A stretch of DNA of 64,000 nucleotides, taken from Vibrio tubiashii ATCC 19109 (lineage in GTDB: Bacteria; Pseudomonadota; Gammaproteobacteria; Enterobacterales; Vibrionaceae). The stretch is from positions 930,001 through 994,000 of the forward strand of contig NZ_CP009354.1 in assembly GCF_000772105.1 (NCBI RefSeq), written 5' to 3'. The translations under genes were made by a program, and so were the position numbers. The notes beneath the pieces are model-generated. The model did no database searches, had not been told where the DNA came from, and saw nothing but the letters and a program-made list of their open reading frames with translations. Shown in pieces: positions 1 to 9,859 of this stretch (its first letter is position 1; each line of letters begins with the position of its first letter).

Positions 1-757
1 GCAACAATCATTTGATACTTACCGAGGTATGACAGAGGTACAGGCTGCACAAGATGCCAAAGTGCTACTGGATGGCGTTGCCCAGCTTTCAAGCAATAAC
101 AATATTATTGAAGATGCCATTGACGGCGTTGATTTAACCCTAAAAGGACGTACAGCAGTAGGTAAGCCCGCTTCAGAAATTGATATTGAGTATGACCGTC
201 AAGGCGTTCGTAATGATATTGAGCAATTTGTCGCTGCTTATAACCAGTTCTATCAAACCTCTCAGGAGCTTGGTGGCGTAGACCCAAGAACAGGTGCTGC
301 AGGCCCACTGGCCGGAGATAGTATTGTTCGTAGTGCCGACTCTCGCCTGAAGTCGGTATTCTCCTCTCGGGTAGAGCCTGCGCCGGAGGATCTAAAAACA
401 TTGACGGAGTTTGGTATTACCACTACCCGTCAAGGTACCTTAGAGATCAACTATGACATGCTAGATCGTCAGTTGAACAATAACTTTAACAAGCTTGAGG
501 ACTTTTTTGGCGGGAACCAAGGTTTTGCTAAAAAGGTTGAGGACGCGATTCAAGGTCTGACTGGCGTAACTGGCTCGATACGAAATCGAGAGAAAAGTAT
601 GACCGAGCGGACTTATCGCTTACAGGATGATCAAGCGGCATTGGATCGCCGTATGGATAATTTAGAAAAACGCACACACGCCAAATTTACGGCAATGCAG
701 GATGCGACAAGCAAAATGCACTCTCAGCTCGCGGGTATGATGAATGCGCTTGGATAG
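1..757 (+). CDS. fliD: Flagellar filament cap protein FliD (HAP2), 3' part
   Basis: The reading frame is already open at the window edge (from base 2), so this is the C-terminal part (about 252 residues) of a gene starting upstream. FliD caps the growing filament outside the cell and helps exported flagellin subunits fold in. The segment holds the FliD C-terminal region: an Asp/Asn-rich stretch with DIEYDRQG, then SRLKSVFSS, then a long heptad-like helical tail (about the last 80 residues, ending in SQLAGMMNALG), as expected for the coiled-coil end of HAP2 proteins. It overlaps flaI by 14 bp and is followed by fliS, the usual Vibrio order. The call is secure from the tail and the neighbours; the N-terminal domain cannot be seen. 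Confidence 0.95.
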   Translation, partial: QQSFDTYRGMTEVQAAQDAKVLLDGVAQLSSNNNIIEDAIDGVDLTLKGRTAVGKPASEIDIEYDRQGVRNDIEQFVAAYNQFYQTSQELGGVDPRTGAAGPLAGDSIVRSADSRLKSVFSSRVEPAPEDLKTLTEFGITTTRQGTLEINYDMLDRQLNNNFNKLEDFFGGNQGFAKKVEDAIQGLTGVTGSIRNREKSMTERTYRLQDDQAALDRRMDNLEKRTHAKFTAMQDATSKMHSQLAGMMNALG

Positions 758-1067
758 TGAATTTCTCGGCCAATTAGCTGATTTATGTGAATTAGATCAA
801 AAAGTTTCTGAAACTCTTACATCGGAAGAGATAAATGCTGAAGAAATTGTTCAGCTGGTCGATATAAGGGAACAGTTATTGCAAAGTTTACTGGATGTAA
901 TAGAAAAACATCCAGAATTTGCACAACTACAGCAGTGGCATGATGCGGTCAAAAGAACCCAAACTGTTGTAGAATTAATGCAGAATAAAACTTCTGAACT
1001 GGGACGGGCGTTACAAAAATATCGCCATGGCAAACGTTCCGTTCAGCAGTATCAAAAGTTTTTATAG
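744..1067 (+). CDS. flaI: FlaI, small polar flagellar protein (FliT-like chaperone candidate)
   Basis: This 107-residue protein is Glu/Gln/Leu-rich and predicted almost wholly helical, with no membrane segment or signal peptide, so it is cytoplasmic. Its place between fliD and fliS matches Vibrio flaI, where enterics carry fliT. By analogy with FliT it may be the export chaperone for the FliD cap; that role is inferred from size, helical character and position, not from a catalytic motif. The ATG lies inside the 3' end of fliD (14-bp overlap), which suggests translational coupling. The stop is followed 14 bp later by the fliS start with a GAAGAGGG ribosome-binding site. Confidence 0.8.
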   Translation: MRLDSEFLGQLADLCELDQKVSETLTSEEINAEEIVQLVDIREQLLQSLLDVIEKHPEFAQLQQWHDAVKRTQTVVELMQNKTSELGRALQKYRHGKRSVQQYQKFL

Positions 1068-1081
1068 AGAAGAGGGTTGTT

Positions 1082-1492
1082 ATGCGTGGTTCACTACAGG
1101 CTTACAAGAAGGTATCGGTTGATAGCCAGCTCAGTGCGGCCTCCCCGCATAAAATTGTTCAAATGCTGATGGCTGGCGCTATTGAACGTTTGATTCAAGG
1201 TAAAGCGGCGATGGAGGCAGGAAACATTCCAGCCAAGGGCGAGCGTTTGGGTAAGGCTCTAGATATCATTATCAGTTTGCGAAGCTGTCTTTCTATGGAT
1301 GATGGGGGCGACATCGCTCAAAACCTTGATCAGCTTTACGAATTTATGATTACTCAGATCACGGAAGCGAATCATCAAAATAACCCGCAGCCGATTGATG
1401 ATGTGATTGAGATTATCCGTGAGATCAAGTCAGCATGGGATCAGATTCCTACTGAGTATCACAATCTAACAGCAGCGGATGTTGGTTTATAA
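1082..1492 (+). CDS. fliS: Flagellin export chaperone FliS
   Basis: FliS binds the C-terminal tail of flagellin in the cytoplasm, stopping premature polymerisation and delivering it to the export gate. The 136-residue length is normal. It begins with the family pattern MRGSLQAYKKVSVDSQ, followed by the ASPHKIVQMLMAGAIERL helix and the SLRSCLSMDDGGDIAQNL segment typical of FliS four-helix bundles. It is the last gene of the fliD-flaI-fliS run; a rho-independent terminator lies about 130 bp downstream. Also called flaJ in Vibrio. Confidence 0.95.
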   Translation: MRGSLQAYKKVSVDSQLSAASPHKIVQMLMAGAIERLIQGKAAMEAGNIPAKGERLGKALDIIISLRSCLSMDDGGDIAQNLDQLYEFMITQITEANHQNNPQPIDDVIEIIREIKSAWDQIPTEYHNLTAADVGL

Positions 1493-1624
1493 ACTGAACT
1501 AAGTTTTTAGGAAATTTCATACATAAATAAGTATGCATTGAAATATTATGCCTATTGAGCTTTTGGGCTAACATCACATCAAGTAATTGCTTGGTTGCCT
1601 TATTTTTTTTATCAAATAGAATAG

Positions 1625-1655
1625 AAGCCACTAACTAGCCTAGTGGCTTTTTTTT
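1625..1655 (+). terminator. Rho-independent terminator after fliS
   Basis: A 9-bp perfect stem (AAGCCACTA at 1625-1633 with TAGTGGCTT at 1641-1649) encloses a 7-nt loop and runs into a T tract to 1655. It closes the fliD-flaI-fliS unit and separates it from flrA. Confidence 0.85.
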
Positions 1656-1767
1656 GTTGCTGAAATTTCTAAATTGTCTAACGCGTTTTCTGAACTATAG
1701 TTACAAGTGACGTTTAGATTTTTAACCCAGCCACAACGTTTCAAAATAAAGGCAAACATTCTCACCT

Positions 1768-3234
1768 ATGCAAGGTTTAGCAAAACTACTTGTGATTGAA
1801 GATGATGCGCAAGCACGAATCAATCTCAGTAATATTTTAGAATTTGTTGGAGAACAGTGTGAGGCGATCACTTCTGATCAGCTTGATGACCTAGATTGGT
1901 CTCGAGTGTGGGCCGGTTGTATTCTTGGTTCTCTGAATAATAATAAATTACCTTCCAAGCTGAGCGATAAATTATCCCAGGCTAATCATATTCCTTTACT
2001 TATTGCCGGAAAGCATTCTTATCCAGTTGAAGAGCTAACAAACTATGTTGGTGAGCTGGAGTACCCATTAAATTACCCGCAATTAAGTGAAGCGCTGCGC
2101 CACTGTAAAGACTTCTTAGGCCGTAAAGGTGTAAATGTTCTTTCCTCTTCTCGTAAAAACACATTGTTCCGTAGCCTTGTTGGCCAAAGCCACGGCATTA
2201 AAGAAGTCCGCCATCTTATCGAGCAGGTTTCTGGAACAGAAGCAAATGTGTTAATTCTAGGCGAGTCTGGTACAGGTAAAGAAGTCGTCGCTCGTAATAT
2301 TCACTATCATTCAGCTCGTCGTAATGGCCCATTTGTGCCAATTAACTGTGGTGCAATACCACCTGACCTCCTTGAAAGTGAGTTGTTTGGTCATGAAAAA
2401 GGGGCGTTTACTGGAGCGATTACCTCGCGTAAAGGCCGCTTTGAACTTGCTGAAGGCGGTACACTGTTCCTAGATGAAATTGGCGATATGCCGATGCCTA
2501 TGCAGGTTAAATTGCTTCGAGTACTGCAAGAACGTTGCTTTGAACGTGTCGGTGGCAACACCACCATCCGAGTCAATGTTCGTGTTATTGCAGCAACGCA
2601 CCGCAATCTGGAAACCATGATCAATGACGAGTCTTTCCGCGAAGATCTTTATTATCGTCTCAACGTGTTCCCTATTGAGATGCCTGCACTACGCGATCGC
2701 AAAGATGATATCCCATTGCTGCTACAAGAGTTAATGACTCGCATGGAATCAGAAGGTGCTCAGCCTATCTGTTTTACCCCGCGCTCAATTAACTCACTGA
2801 TGGAGCATGAATGGCCTGGTAACGTTCGCGAACTTGCTAACCTTGTAGAGCGAATGATCATCCTGTACCCGAACAGCTTAGTCGATGTGAATCATCTACC
2901 GACCAAGTATCGTTACAGCGATATTCCCGAGTTTCAGCCCGAGTACAACAATCTTGAATCTGTTGAAGAGCAAGAGCGTGATGCGCTGCAAGATATCTTC
3001 TCTGAAGATTTCAGCCTAGAGTCGAGTGACATATTCCAAGAGCATGAAAATGCGCCGCAAAGTCTTCCTCCAGAAGGGGTTAACCTCAAAGAGATGCTGG
3101 CGGACCTTGAAGTCAATATGATCAATCAAGCACTTGAGGCACAAGGTGGTATTGTTGCGCGAGCAGCCGACATGTTAGGCATGCGTCGAACGACTCTAGT
3201 TGAGAAGATGCGTAAGTACAATCTGCAGCGATAA
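1768..3234 (+). CDS. flrA: Flagellar master regulator FlrA (sigma-54 enhancer-binding protein)
   Basis: FlrA (FlaK) is the class I master activator of the Vibrio polar flagellar hierarchy; with sigma-54 RNA polymerase it switches on class II genes including flrBC. The 488 residues show an N-terminal FleQ-type receiver-like domain (about 1-110), a central AAA+ domain with Walker A GESGTGKE (165-172), the sigma-54 contact loop GAFTGA (212-217) and Walker B LFLDEIGD (233-240), and a C-terminal Fis-type helix-turn-helix (about 445-486, [18 protein letters not shown]). The family's N-terminal domain is not a conventional phospho-receiver and in V. cholerae binds c-di-GMP; that is known for relatives, not shown here. 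The Shine-Dalgarno is weak (AAGG 15 nt before the ATG), possibly limiting translation. It is monocistronic, followed by the flrBC promoter. Confidence 0.96.
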   Translation: MQGLAKLLVIEDDAQARINLSNILEFVGEQCEAITSDQLDDLDWSRVWAGCILGSLNNNKLPSKLSDKLSQANHIPLLIAGKHSYPVEELTNYVGELEYPLNYPQLSEALRHCKDFLGRKGVNVLSSSRKNTLFRSLVGQSHGIKEVRHLIEQVSGTEANVLILGESGTGKEVVARNIHYHSARRNGPFVPINCGAIPPDLLESELFGHEKGAFTGAITSRKGRFELAEGGTLFLDEIGDMPMPMQVKLLRVLQERCFERVGGNTTIRVNVRVIAATHRNLETMINDESFREDLYYRLNVFPIEMPALRDRKDDIPLLLQELMTRMESEGAQPICFTPRSINSLMEHEWPGNVRELANLVERMIILYPNSLVDVNHLPTKYRYSDIPEFQPEYNNLESVEEQERDALQDIFSEDFSLESSDIFQEHENAPQSLPPEGVNLKEMLADLEVNMINQALEAQGGIVARAADMLGMRRTTLVEKMRKYNLQR

Positions 3235-3303
3235 TTTGATGTAAAACTTGACTGTCAATTTACTGACCTTATAGTAAGTGATTGAAAAATAAAACAAATA
3301 GCT

Positions 3304-3320
3304 TGGCGTGCCTTTTGCAT
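3304..3320 (+). promoter_or_regulatory. Sigma-54 promoter of flrBC
   Basis: TGGCGTGCCTTTTGCAT matches the sigma-54 -24/-12 consensus (TGGCAC-N5-TTGCA). The invariant GG (3305-3306) and GC (3317-3318) are exactly 12 bp apart. It lies 37 bp before the flrB start, fitting FlrA-dependent class II expression of flrBC in Vibrio. Confidence 0.85.
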
Positions 3321-3356
3321 GTCAGGCTATTGTAGTTTTTAAGGCAGAAATACGTC

Positions 3357-4418
3357 ATGCAGTTAACCCCGTCGGTCGATAATCCGATGCCATTAGGCAC
3401 ACTAGAACAACAAGTAGAACGCTATCAGCAGGTACTCGATGTCATGCCTGCCGGTGTTATATTGCTCGATACTCAGGGTGTGGTGCAGGAAGCCAACCCA
3501 GAAGCTTTACGTTTGTTGGAAGTCCCGCTCGTGGGTGAAAAATGGTTTGAAGTGATTCAACAAGCATTTGCACCGCGAGAGGATGATGGTCACGAGATAT
3601 CGCTTCGTAATGGCCGCAAAGTCCGTTTGGCGATTTCAGCCTCTAAAACAGGACAGTTGATTCTTATCACTGACTTGACCGAGACACGTCTTTTGCAGTC
3701 TAGAATCAGTGATTTACAACGCCTGTCTTCTCTCGGTCGCATGGTGGCTTCACTGGCTCACCAAGTTCGAACGCCACTTTCGAGCGCCATGCTTTACGCC
3801 TCCAACTTAGGCGCGCCCAATTTACCGCCAGCAACGAAAGACAGATTTCAAACCAAGCTGATGGATCGCCTCCATGACTTAGAAAAGCAAGTCAATGACA
3901 TGTTGCTGTTTGCCAAAGGCGGCGACAATAAGGTGGTTAAGCCATTCACCGTGGCAGATTTGGTTGCCGAGTTCTCACCTATGGTTGAAACCGCTCTGAA
4001 AAACAATCAAATCGATTACTGCTTGGAAGTCGAGCAAGAACAAACTCAGTTACTGGGCAATGCCAACGCCATTGCTTCCGCATTAAGTAATTTGGTCATG
4101 AATGCGATTCAAATTGCCGGTAAACAGTCCCAAGTCGATGTGTTTTTTAGACCGGTTAACGGTGAACTGAAAATCTCCGTACAAGATAGCGGCCCGGGCG
4201 TTCCCGCTGAATTACAAAATAAAATTATGGAACCTTTTTTTACCACTCGCTCGCAAGGAACTGGACTCGGTCTTGCGGTAGTGCAGATGGTGTGTCGTGC
4301 GCACGATGGAAGGTTAGAACTCATTTCAGAGCAAGGTGACGGCGCATGCTTTACGGTGTGCATTCCACTTGAGCGTCACCCTCACCCTGATCAACAAGCT
4401 ATGACTGGAGAAGAATAA
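3357..4418 (+). CDS. flrB: Flagellar sensor histidine kinase FlrB
   Basis: FlrB (FlaL) is the cytoplasmic kinase that phosphorylates FlrC to turn on class III flagellar genes. The 353-residue protein has an N-terminal PAS-like domain (about 20-110), an HisKA segment with the phospho-acceptor in SLAHQVRTPLSSAM (His135), and a C-terminal HATPase domain with the N box (LVMNAIQIAG), G1 (DSGPGVP) and G2 (GTGLGLAVV). It has no signal peptide or membrane helix, as expected for FlrB. Its stop overlaps the flrC ATG by one base (TAATG), so the two are translationally coupled. A sigma-54 promoter lies just upstream. Confidence 0.95.
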   Translation: MQLTPSVDNPMPLGTLEQQVERYQQVLDVMPAGVILLDTQGVVQEANPEALRLLEVPLVGEKWFEVIQQAFAPREDDGHEISLRNGRKVRLAISASKTGQLILITDLTETRLLQSRISDLQRLSSLGRMVASLAHQVRTPLSSAMLYASNLGAPNLPPATKDRFQTKLMDRLHDLEKQVNDMLLFAKGGDNKVVKPFTVADLVAEFSPMVETALKNNQIDYCLEVEQEQTQLLGNANAIASALSNLVMNAIQIAGKQSQVDVFFRPVNGELKISVQDSGPGVPAELQNKIMEPFFTTRSQGTGLGLAVVQMVCRAHDGRLELISEQGDGACFTVCIPLERHPHPDQQAMTGEE

Positions 4419-5818
4419 TGGCTCAAAGCAAAGTACTGATCGTAGAAGATGATGAAGGTCTACGCGAAGCCTTAGTCGACACTTTGGCTCTGGCTGGCTA
4501 TGAATGGCTTGAGGCGGATAGCGCCGAAGATGCCTTAGTGAAGCTTAAGTCAAACAGCGTAGATATTGTTGTGTCAGACGTACAAATGGCCGGAATGGGC
4601 GGCTTGGCGTTACTGAGAAACATCAAGCAGCATTGGCCAAACCTGCCAGTACTGCTCATGACGGCTTATGCCAACATTGAAGATGCGGTTTCAGCGATGA
4701 AAGATGGTGCCATTGACTATATGGCAAAGCCTTTCGCACCGGAAGTGCTGCTCAATATGGTTAGCCGTTATGCGCCTGTTAAATCGGATGACAATGGCGA
4801 TGCTGTTGTAGCTGACGAGAAAAGCATTAAATTACTGGCTCTCGCCGATAAAGTGGCGAAAACCGATGCCAGTGTCATGGTTTTAGGTCCTAGCGGCTCG
4901 GGTAAAGAAGTCATGTCGCGCTACATCCATAACGCCTCAAATCGTAAAGATGGCCCGTTTGTCGCGATCAACTGTGCGGCGATCCCGGACAACATGCTAG
5001 AAGCGACCTTGTTCGGTTATGAAAAAGGGGCATTTACTGGTGCGGTACAAGCGTGTCCAGGTAAATTCGAACAGGCGCAAGGCGGGACTATCTTGTTGGA
5101 TGAGATCAGTGAGATGGATCTGAGCCTGCAAGCTAAGCTATTGCGTGTGCTCCAAGAGCGCGAAGTCGAACGCTTAGGCAGCCGTAAGAGCATCAAGCTT
5201 GATGTCCGTGTTTTGGCGACCAGTAACCGTGACTTGAAGCTGTATGTTCAAGAGGGCAACTTCCGTGAAGACTTGTACTACCGCTTAAATGTTTTCCCAA
5301 TCGCGTGGCCTGCTCTTTGTGAGCGCAAAGGTGACATCGAACCACTGGCTCAGCACTTAGTTGAACGCCACTGTCAAAAACTGGGTATGCCGGTGCCGAA
5401 CGTGACAGCAAATGCTATCAACAAACTTCTGTCTTACACATGGCCGGGTAATGTTCGTGAATTGGATAACGTTGTCCAACGCGCGCTTATCTTGAGTGAA
5501 AGCGGTCAGATTGATTCGGAGCACATCCTACTTGAAGGGCTAGATTGGCAAGACGCATCTAGCTTACAAGTAGCGGTAGAGACAGGTGACTGTATTGTTC
5601 CTAACGTTAAGCCTGTAGCTGAACAAGGCAGCAACCTCACTGCGGGTAGTGGGTTAGGTGGTGAACTGCGCGATCAAGAGTACGCCATTATTCTCGACAC
5701 ACTGGAAGAGTGTAACGGTCGACGCAAAGAAATGGCTGAGAAGCTAGGCATTAGCCCGCGTACTCTGCGCTATAAATTAGCAAAAATGCGTGACGCTGGG
5801 ATTGAAATTCCAAACTAA
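4418..5818 (+). CDS. flrC: Flagellar response regulator FlrC (sigma-54 activator)
   Basis: FlrC (FlaM) is the NtrC-type regulator that, once phosphorylated by FlrB, activates sigma-54 promoters of class III genes (hook, basal body and switch operons). The receiver domain (1-120) has the acidic pair D11/D12, acceptor Asp54 in VVSDVQMAG and Lys104 in AKPF. The AAA+ domain carries Walker A GPSGSGKE (157-164) and the sigma-54 loop GAFTGA (204-209). The C-terminus has a Fis-type HTH ([18 protein letters not shown]). At 466 residues it is a normal length. It is followed by the fliE promoter, which it is expected to control. Confidence 0.96.
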   Translation: MAQSKVLIVEDDEGLREALVDTLALAGYEWLEADSAEDALVKLKSNSVDIVVSDVQMAGMGGLALLRNIKQHWPNLPVLLMTAYANIEDAVSAMKDGAIDYMAKPFAPEVLLNMVSRYAPVKSDDNGDAVVADEKSIKLLALADKVAKTDASVMVLGPSGSGKEVMSRYIHNASNRKDGPFVAINCAAIPDNMLEATLFGYEKGAFTGAVQACPGKFEQAQGGTILLDEISEMDLSLQAKLLRVLQEREVERLGSRKSIKLDVRVLATSNRDLKLYVQEGNFREDLYYRLNVFPIAWPALCERKGDIEPLAQHLVERHCQKLGMPVPNVTANAINKLLSYTWPGNVRELDNVVQRALILSESGQIDSEHILLEGLDWQDASSLQVAVETGDCIVPNVKPVAEQGSNLTAGSGLGGELRDQEYAIILDTLEECNGRRKEMAEKLGISPRTLRYKLAKMRDAGIEIPN

Positions 5819-5837
5819 GGTGTTATTTTTCTTCTGG

Positions 5838-5870
5838 TACTGACGTGGCACGATGATTGCAGCGTCAGTA
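5838..5870 (+). promoter_or_regulatory. Sigma-54 promoter of the fliE operon, framed by a perfect inverted repeat
   Basis: TGGCACGATGATTGCA (5846-5861) is a consensus sigma-54 promoter, with GG at 5847-5848 and GC at 5859-5860 twelve bases apart. It is enclosed by an 8-bp perfect inverted repeat, TACTGACG (5838-5845) and CGTCAGTA (5863-5870). It lies 54 bp before the fliE ATG. No T tract follows, so the palindrome is not an ordinary flrC terminator. Confidence 0.88.
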
Positions 5871-5914
5871 CTCCAACACTAATTTAAGTCAAAGAGTTGA
5901 CTACTGAGGTTTTG

Positions 5915-6226
5915 ATGAGAGTTGACGGTTTTCAAAGCGAAATGCAAGCAATGATGTTTGAAGCAACGGGTACTAAACCTGCTGCGACAGGGCATACAGT
6001 CGGTGCTGATTTTGGCCAATTGCTTAATAATGCGATCAACAACGTTAATAGCCTCTCAAAGACGTCTAGCGACCTTCAAATGCGATTTGACCGTGGTGAC
6101 GCTGACGTTTCACTCTCTGACGTAATGATCGCTAGAAACAAATCTAGTGTCGCTTTCGAAGCCACAATTCAAGTACGCAACAAGCTTGTTGAGTCGTACA
6201 AAGAATTGATGAACATGCCGGTTTAA
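5915..6226 (+). CDS. fliE: Flagellar MS ring-rod junction protein FliE
   Basis: FliE joins the MS ring to the proximal rod and is the first rod-type substrate of the export apparatus. I chose the ATG at 5915, giving 103 residues beginning MRVDGFQSEMQAMM, the conserved Vibrio start; a TTG six codons upstream at 5897 is possible but less likely because TGAGGT sits just before the ATG as a ribosome-binding site. The C-terminal family block is present (SLSDVMIARNKSSVAFEA, then NKLVESYKELMNMPV). It is first in fliEFGHIJ, behind a sigma-54 promoter. Confidence 0.95.
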   Translation: MRVDGFQSEMQAMMFEATGTKPAATGHTVGADFGQLLNNAINNVNSLSKTSSDLQMRFDRGDADVSLSDVMIARNKSSVAFEATIQVRNKLVESYKELMNMPV

Positions 6227-6241
6227 AGTTAGGTAACGACT

Positions 6242-7990
6242 GTGTCAGAGCAAAATTCATCAACCGATCTAACCGTAACTGAAGGTGCTGGCGAAAGCGC
6301 AATGGTGGCTACGTCGGATCTCGATTCACACGTACAAAACCCAGATTTGGACGAAAAATCCAGCTCCAAGTTTGATATGGCGGTGGGTGACCTCGATTTG
6401 CTTCGTCAAGTCGTTCTGGTTCTTTCGATCTCCATCTGTGTAGCTCTGATTGTTATGTTGTTCTTCTGGGTTAAAGAGCCAGAGATGCGTCCTTTGGGCA
6501 TCTACGAAACAGAAGAATTGATTCCTGTCTTAGATTACCTCGACCAGCAAAAGCTCGATTATAAACTTGAAGGTAACACCATCTTGGTACCTGCAAGTAA
6601 GTTCAACTCGCTTAAGCTTGATATGGTTCGCGCTGGCCTTAACCAAGAGAAACATGCCGGTGACGACATCCTGCTACAAGACATGGGCTTTGGCGTATCT
6701 CAGCGTCTAGAGCAAGAGCGTCTCAAGCTAAGCCGTGAGCGCCAACTGTCAAAAGCCATTGAAGAGATGAAGCAAGTACGTAAAGCACGTGTCTTGCTCG
6801 CTTTACCAAAACAGAGTGTCTTCGTCCGTCACAACCAAGAAGCGTCAGCATCTGTCTTTTTAACGCTCAATATGGGGGCTAACCTCAAGCAAGAAGAAGT
6901 GGATTCAGTCGTTGATATGGTGGCAAGTGCGGTTCCTGGCATGAAGCCTAACCGTATTACCGTCACTGACCAACATGGTCGTCTACTAAGCTCTGGCTCA
7001 CAAGATCCAGCCTCGGCAGCGCGTCGTAAAGAACATGAATTAGAGCGTAAGCAAGAACAAGCACTACGTGACAAAATTGATTCTGTACTTATCCCTATCT
7101 TAGGTTTTGGTAACTATACCGCTCAAGTGGATATTGAACTCGACTTCAGCGCAGTAGAACAAACCAGTAAGCGCTTTGACCCGAACACACCGTCAACACG
7201 AAGCGAATACACATTAGAAGACTATAACAATGGTAACGTTGTCGCAGGTGTGCCAGGTGCGTTGAGCAACCAGCCTCCCGCAGATGCTTCTATTCCACAA
7301 GATGTGGCGCAAATGAAAGACGGTACAACTTTAGGTCAAGGTTCTGTGCATAAAGAAGCTACGCGTAACTTTGAACTCGATACCACCATCAGTCACGAAC
7401 GTCGTCAAACGGGTGTGGTAAATCGTCAAACTGTTGCTGTTGCGGTAAAAAACCGTGCGATCGTCAACCCAGATACGGGTGAGACCAGCTACCAACCAAT
7501 TTCTGATGCTGAACTAAACTCTATTAAGCAGCTACTGATTGGTACCGTAGGATTTAGCGAAGCACGTGGCGATCTGCTTAACGTGTTAAGTATGCAGTTT
7601 GCAGAACCTGAAGTTGAAGTCATGGCCGATGTACCAATTTGGGAACACCCTAACTTCAATGACTGGATACGTTGGTTCGCAAGTGCGTTGGTAATCATTG
7701 TTGTGGTCTTGGTTTTAGTGCGCCCAGCATTGAAAAAACTCCTCAACCCTGCGTCTGATGATGATGAAGATCAGCTTTACGGACCAGATGGCTTACCAAT
7801 TGGTGCTGATGGTGAAACCAGCTTGATTGGTGGTGACCTAGACGGTGGCGAGTTGTTTGAGTTTGGCTCAAGTATTGACTTGCCTAACCTACACAAAGAT
7901 GAAGATGTGCTGAAAGCAGTGCGTGCATTGGTTGCTAATGAACCTGAGCTAGCAGCACAAGTAGTGAAGAATTGGATGCAGGATGCCTAA
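6242..7990 (+). CDS. fliF: Flagellar MS-ring protein FliF
   Basis: FliF forms the membrane-embedded MS ring on which the rotor and export gate are built. It begins with GTG (16 nt after fliE, TAGGT upstream) and is 582 residues long, normal for the family. Transmembrane helices lie near residues 56-77 (VVLVLSISICVALIVMLFF) and 478-497 (FASALVIIVVVLVLVRPAL), with the periplasmic ring-building region between them. The acidic C-terminal tail (DDDEDQLYGPDG, then the terminal LAAQVVKNWMQD) is the FliG-binding segment. It overlaps fliG by 8 bp. Confidence 0.97.
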   Translation: MSEQNSSTDLTVTEGAGESAMVATSDLDSHVQNPDLDEKSSSKFDMAVGDLDLLRQVVLVLSISICVALIVMLFFWVKEPEMRPLGIYETEELIPVLDYLDQQKLDYKLEGNTILVPASKFNSLKLDMVRAGLNQEKHAGDDILLQDMGFGVSQRLEQERLKLSRERQLSKAIEEMKQVRKARVLLALPKQSVFVRHNQEASASVFLTLNMGANLKQEEVDSVVDMVASAVPGMKPNRITVTDQHGRLLSSGSQDPASAARRKEHELERKQEQALRDKIDSVLIPILGFGNYTAQVDIELDFSAVEQTSKRFDPNTPSTRSEYTLEDYNNGNVVAGVPGALSNQPPADASIPQDVAQMKDGTTLGQGSVHKEATRNFELDTTISHERRQTGVVNRQTVAVAVKNRAIVNPDTGETSYQPISDAELNSIKQLLIGTVGFSEARGDLLNVLSMQFAEPEVEVMADVPIWEHPNFNDWIRWFASALVIIVVVLVLVRPALKKLLNPASDDDEDQLYGPDGLPIGADGETSLIGGDLDGGELFEFGSSIDLPNLHKDEDVLKAVRALVANEPELAAQVVKNWMQDA

Positions 7991-9038
7991 CGAAATAGTT
8001 CCACAGGAAGAGGGCGGTGAGGTAGTAGAAAACACCGTGGATATATCAACCATCCCGGGCGAAGAGCGCGCGGCGATTCTTTTACTCAGTCTCAATGAGG
8101 AAGACGCTGCGGGTATCATCCGTCATTTAGAACCTAAACAAGTTCAACGAGTGGGTAGCGCAATGGCACGTGCTGCTGACTTAAGTCAAGAAAAGGTCGG
8201 TGCTGTTCACCGTGCCTTCTTAGAAGACATTCAGAAATACACCAACATTGGTATGGGCAGCGAAGACTTTATGCGTAATGCACTTGTCGCTGCTCTGGGT
8301 GAAGATAAAGCCAACAACCTAGTAGACCAAATTCTATTGGGTACCGGATCGAAAGGTCTAGACTCGCTGAAATGGATGGACCCACGTCAGGTGGCGAGCA
8401 TCATCATCAACGAGCACCCACAGATTCAAACCATTGTACTCTCTTATCTAGAACCTGATCAGTCCGCAGAGATCCTTAACCAGTTCGCTGAGCGAGATCG
8501 CTTAGACTTGATGATGCGTATTGCTAACCTCGAAGAAGTCCAACCTTCGGCGCTGGCTGAGTTGAATGAAATCATGGAGAAACAGTTCGCAGGTCAAGCA
8601 GGTGCGCAAGCAGCCAAGATTGGCGGCCTGAAGGCTGCAGCCGAGATCATGAACTACATGGACAACAATGTCGAAGGTATCTTGATGGAGCAAATTCGCG
8701 ATCAAGACGAAGACATGGCGACGCAGATTCAAGATCTTATGTTCGTATTCGAGAACCTTATCGAAGTGGACGACCAAGGTATTCAGAAATTGCTGCGTGA
8801 CGTGCCGCAAGATGCACTACAGCGTGCATTGAAAGGTGCCGATGATTCACTACGTGAGAAGATCTTCAAGAACATGTCTAAGCGTGCCGCTGAGATGATG
8901 CGTGATGACCTAGAGGCTATGCCTCCAATCAAGGTCTCTGACGTAGAAGCAGCACAGAAAGAAGTACTGGCAATTGCACGACGCATGGCTGACTCCGGCG
9001 AAATTATGCTGGGCGGTGGTGCAGACGAGTTCCTATAA
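7983..9038 (+). CDS. fliG: Flagellar motor switch protein FliG
   Basis: FliG is the C-ring component that contacts the stator and transmits torque; it sits on FliF and binds FliM. The 351-residue protein has the N-terminal FliF-binding domain (AAILLLSLNEEDAAGIIRHL), the middle domain with an EHPQ motif (IINEHPQIQTIVLSYLEP), and the C-terminal torque domain with the charged helix (RDVPQDALQRALKGADDSLREKIF) and a C-terminal Gly-Gly-Gly. It overlaps fliF by 8 bp, suggesting coupling and matched stoichiometry. Confidence 0.97.
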   Translation: MPNEIVPQEEGGEVVENTVDISTIPGEERAAILLLSLNEEDAAGIIRHLEPKQVQRVGSAMARAADLSQEKVGAVHRAFLEDIQKYTNIGMGSEDFMRNALVAALGEDKANNLVDQILLGTGSKGLDSLKWMDPRQVASIIINEHPQIQTIVLSYLEPDQSAEILNQFAERDRLDLMMRIANLEEVQPSALAELNEIMEKQFAGQAGAQAAKIGGLKAAAEIMNYMDNNVEGILMEQIRDQDEDMATQIQDLMFVFENLIEVDDQGIQKLLRDVPQDALQRALKGADDSLREKIFKNMSKRAAEMMRDDLEAMPPIKVSDVEAAQKEVLAIARRMADSGEIMLGGGADEFL

Positions 9039-9058
9039 ATTAACTAAGCAAGGTATCT

Positions 9059-9859
9059 ATGTCTTTGGAGAGGAAACGCGGTTTTTTACGCCTAGATAAC
9101 GATGAGCAGGTCGAAAAGCCTGAGCGATGGGGTATGCCTGATTACACCTCGCAGACTCATAAGCAGGCTAAAGAAACGGCGATGAACTACGATCCGAGTT
9201 GGATGCCTATCGCTGAACCTGTTGCAGAAGAAGCGCCGAAAGAGCTCACCGAAGAAGAGATCGAACTGATTAAGCAGCAGGCTTATCAGGAAGGACTTCA
9301 TCAAGGGCAAGAGGCAGGCTTTAAGCAAGGGTACGAAAAAGGCAAAGAGCAGGGGACGCAAGAAGGCCATCAAGAAGGTCTTGAAGCGGGTAAGATAGAA
9401 GGCGTTGCGGCAGGACAAGAGTTTATTCAACAACAGGTTCAAACGTTTGTGAACCTTGCAAACCAATTTGCTCAACCGCTTGAATTAATGAATGCTCAAG
9501 TGGAGAAACAGCTTGTCGACATGGTACTGACTTTAGCGAAAGAAGTGGTCCATGTTGAGGTACAAACCAATCCTCAAGTAATCCTTGATACCATCAAACA
9601 ATCGGTAGAATCGCTACCAATCTCAGGCCACGCGATTACTCTAAAATTACACCCTGACGATGTTGAAATCATTCGCTCTTCATACGGTTCTGAAGAACTT
9701 GAGTTCCGCAATTGGACACTGATGGCAGAGCCTGCGTTAAATCGTGGTGATGTTCAGATCGAGGCGGGTGAGTCGAGTGTTAACTATCGTATGGAAGATC
9801 GTATCCGTAGCGTTATTCAAAGCTTTTGTGGAGTGAATCGCCACCAAGGTGGTGAGTAG
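9059..9859 (+). CDS. fliH: Flagellar export ATPase regulator FliH
   Basis: FliH is the cytoplasmic stator-like partner of the FliI ATPase that tethers it to the C ring and restrains its activity. The 266-residue product has the signature Gly-x-x-x-Gly-rich helix (about 80-125: [20 protein letters not shown] and following), diagnostic of FliH/SctL, then a globular C-terminal domain ([26 protein letters not shown]). An AAGG ribosome-binding site precedes the ATG. The last base of its TAG stop is the first base of the fliI GTG start. Confidence 0.95.
   Translation: MSLERKRGFLRLDNDEQVEKPERWGMPDYTSQTHKQAKETAMNYDPSWMPIAEPVAEEAPKELTEEEIELIKQQAYQEGLHQGQEAGFKQGYEKGKEQGTQEGHQEGLEAGKIEGVAAGQEFIQQQVQTFVNLANQFAQPLELMNAQVEKQLVDMVLTLAKEVVHVEVQTNPQVILDTIKQSVESLPISGHAITLKLHPDDVEIIRSSYGSEELEFRNWTLMAEPALNRGDVQIEAGESSVNYRMEDRIRSVIQSFCGVNRHQGGE

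Noticed and set aside
5897..5914. TTG start six codons before the fliE ATG
   Set aside because: The ATG at 5915 gives the conserved MRVDGFQSEMQAMM start and has a better placed ribosome-binding site.
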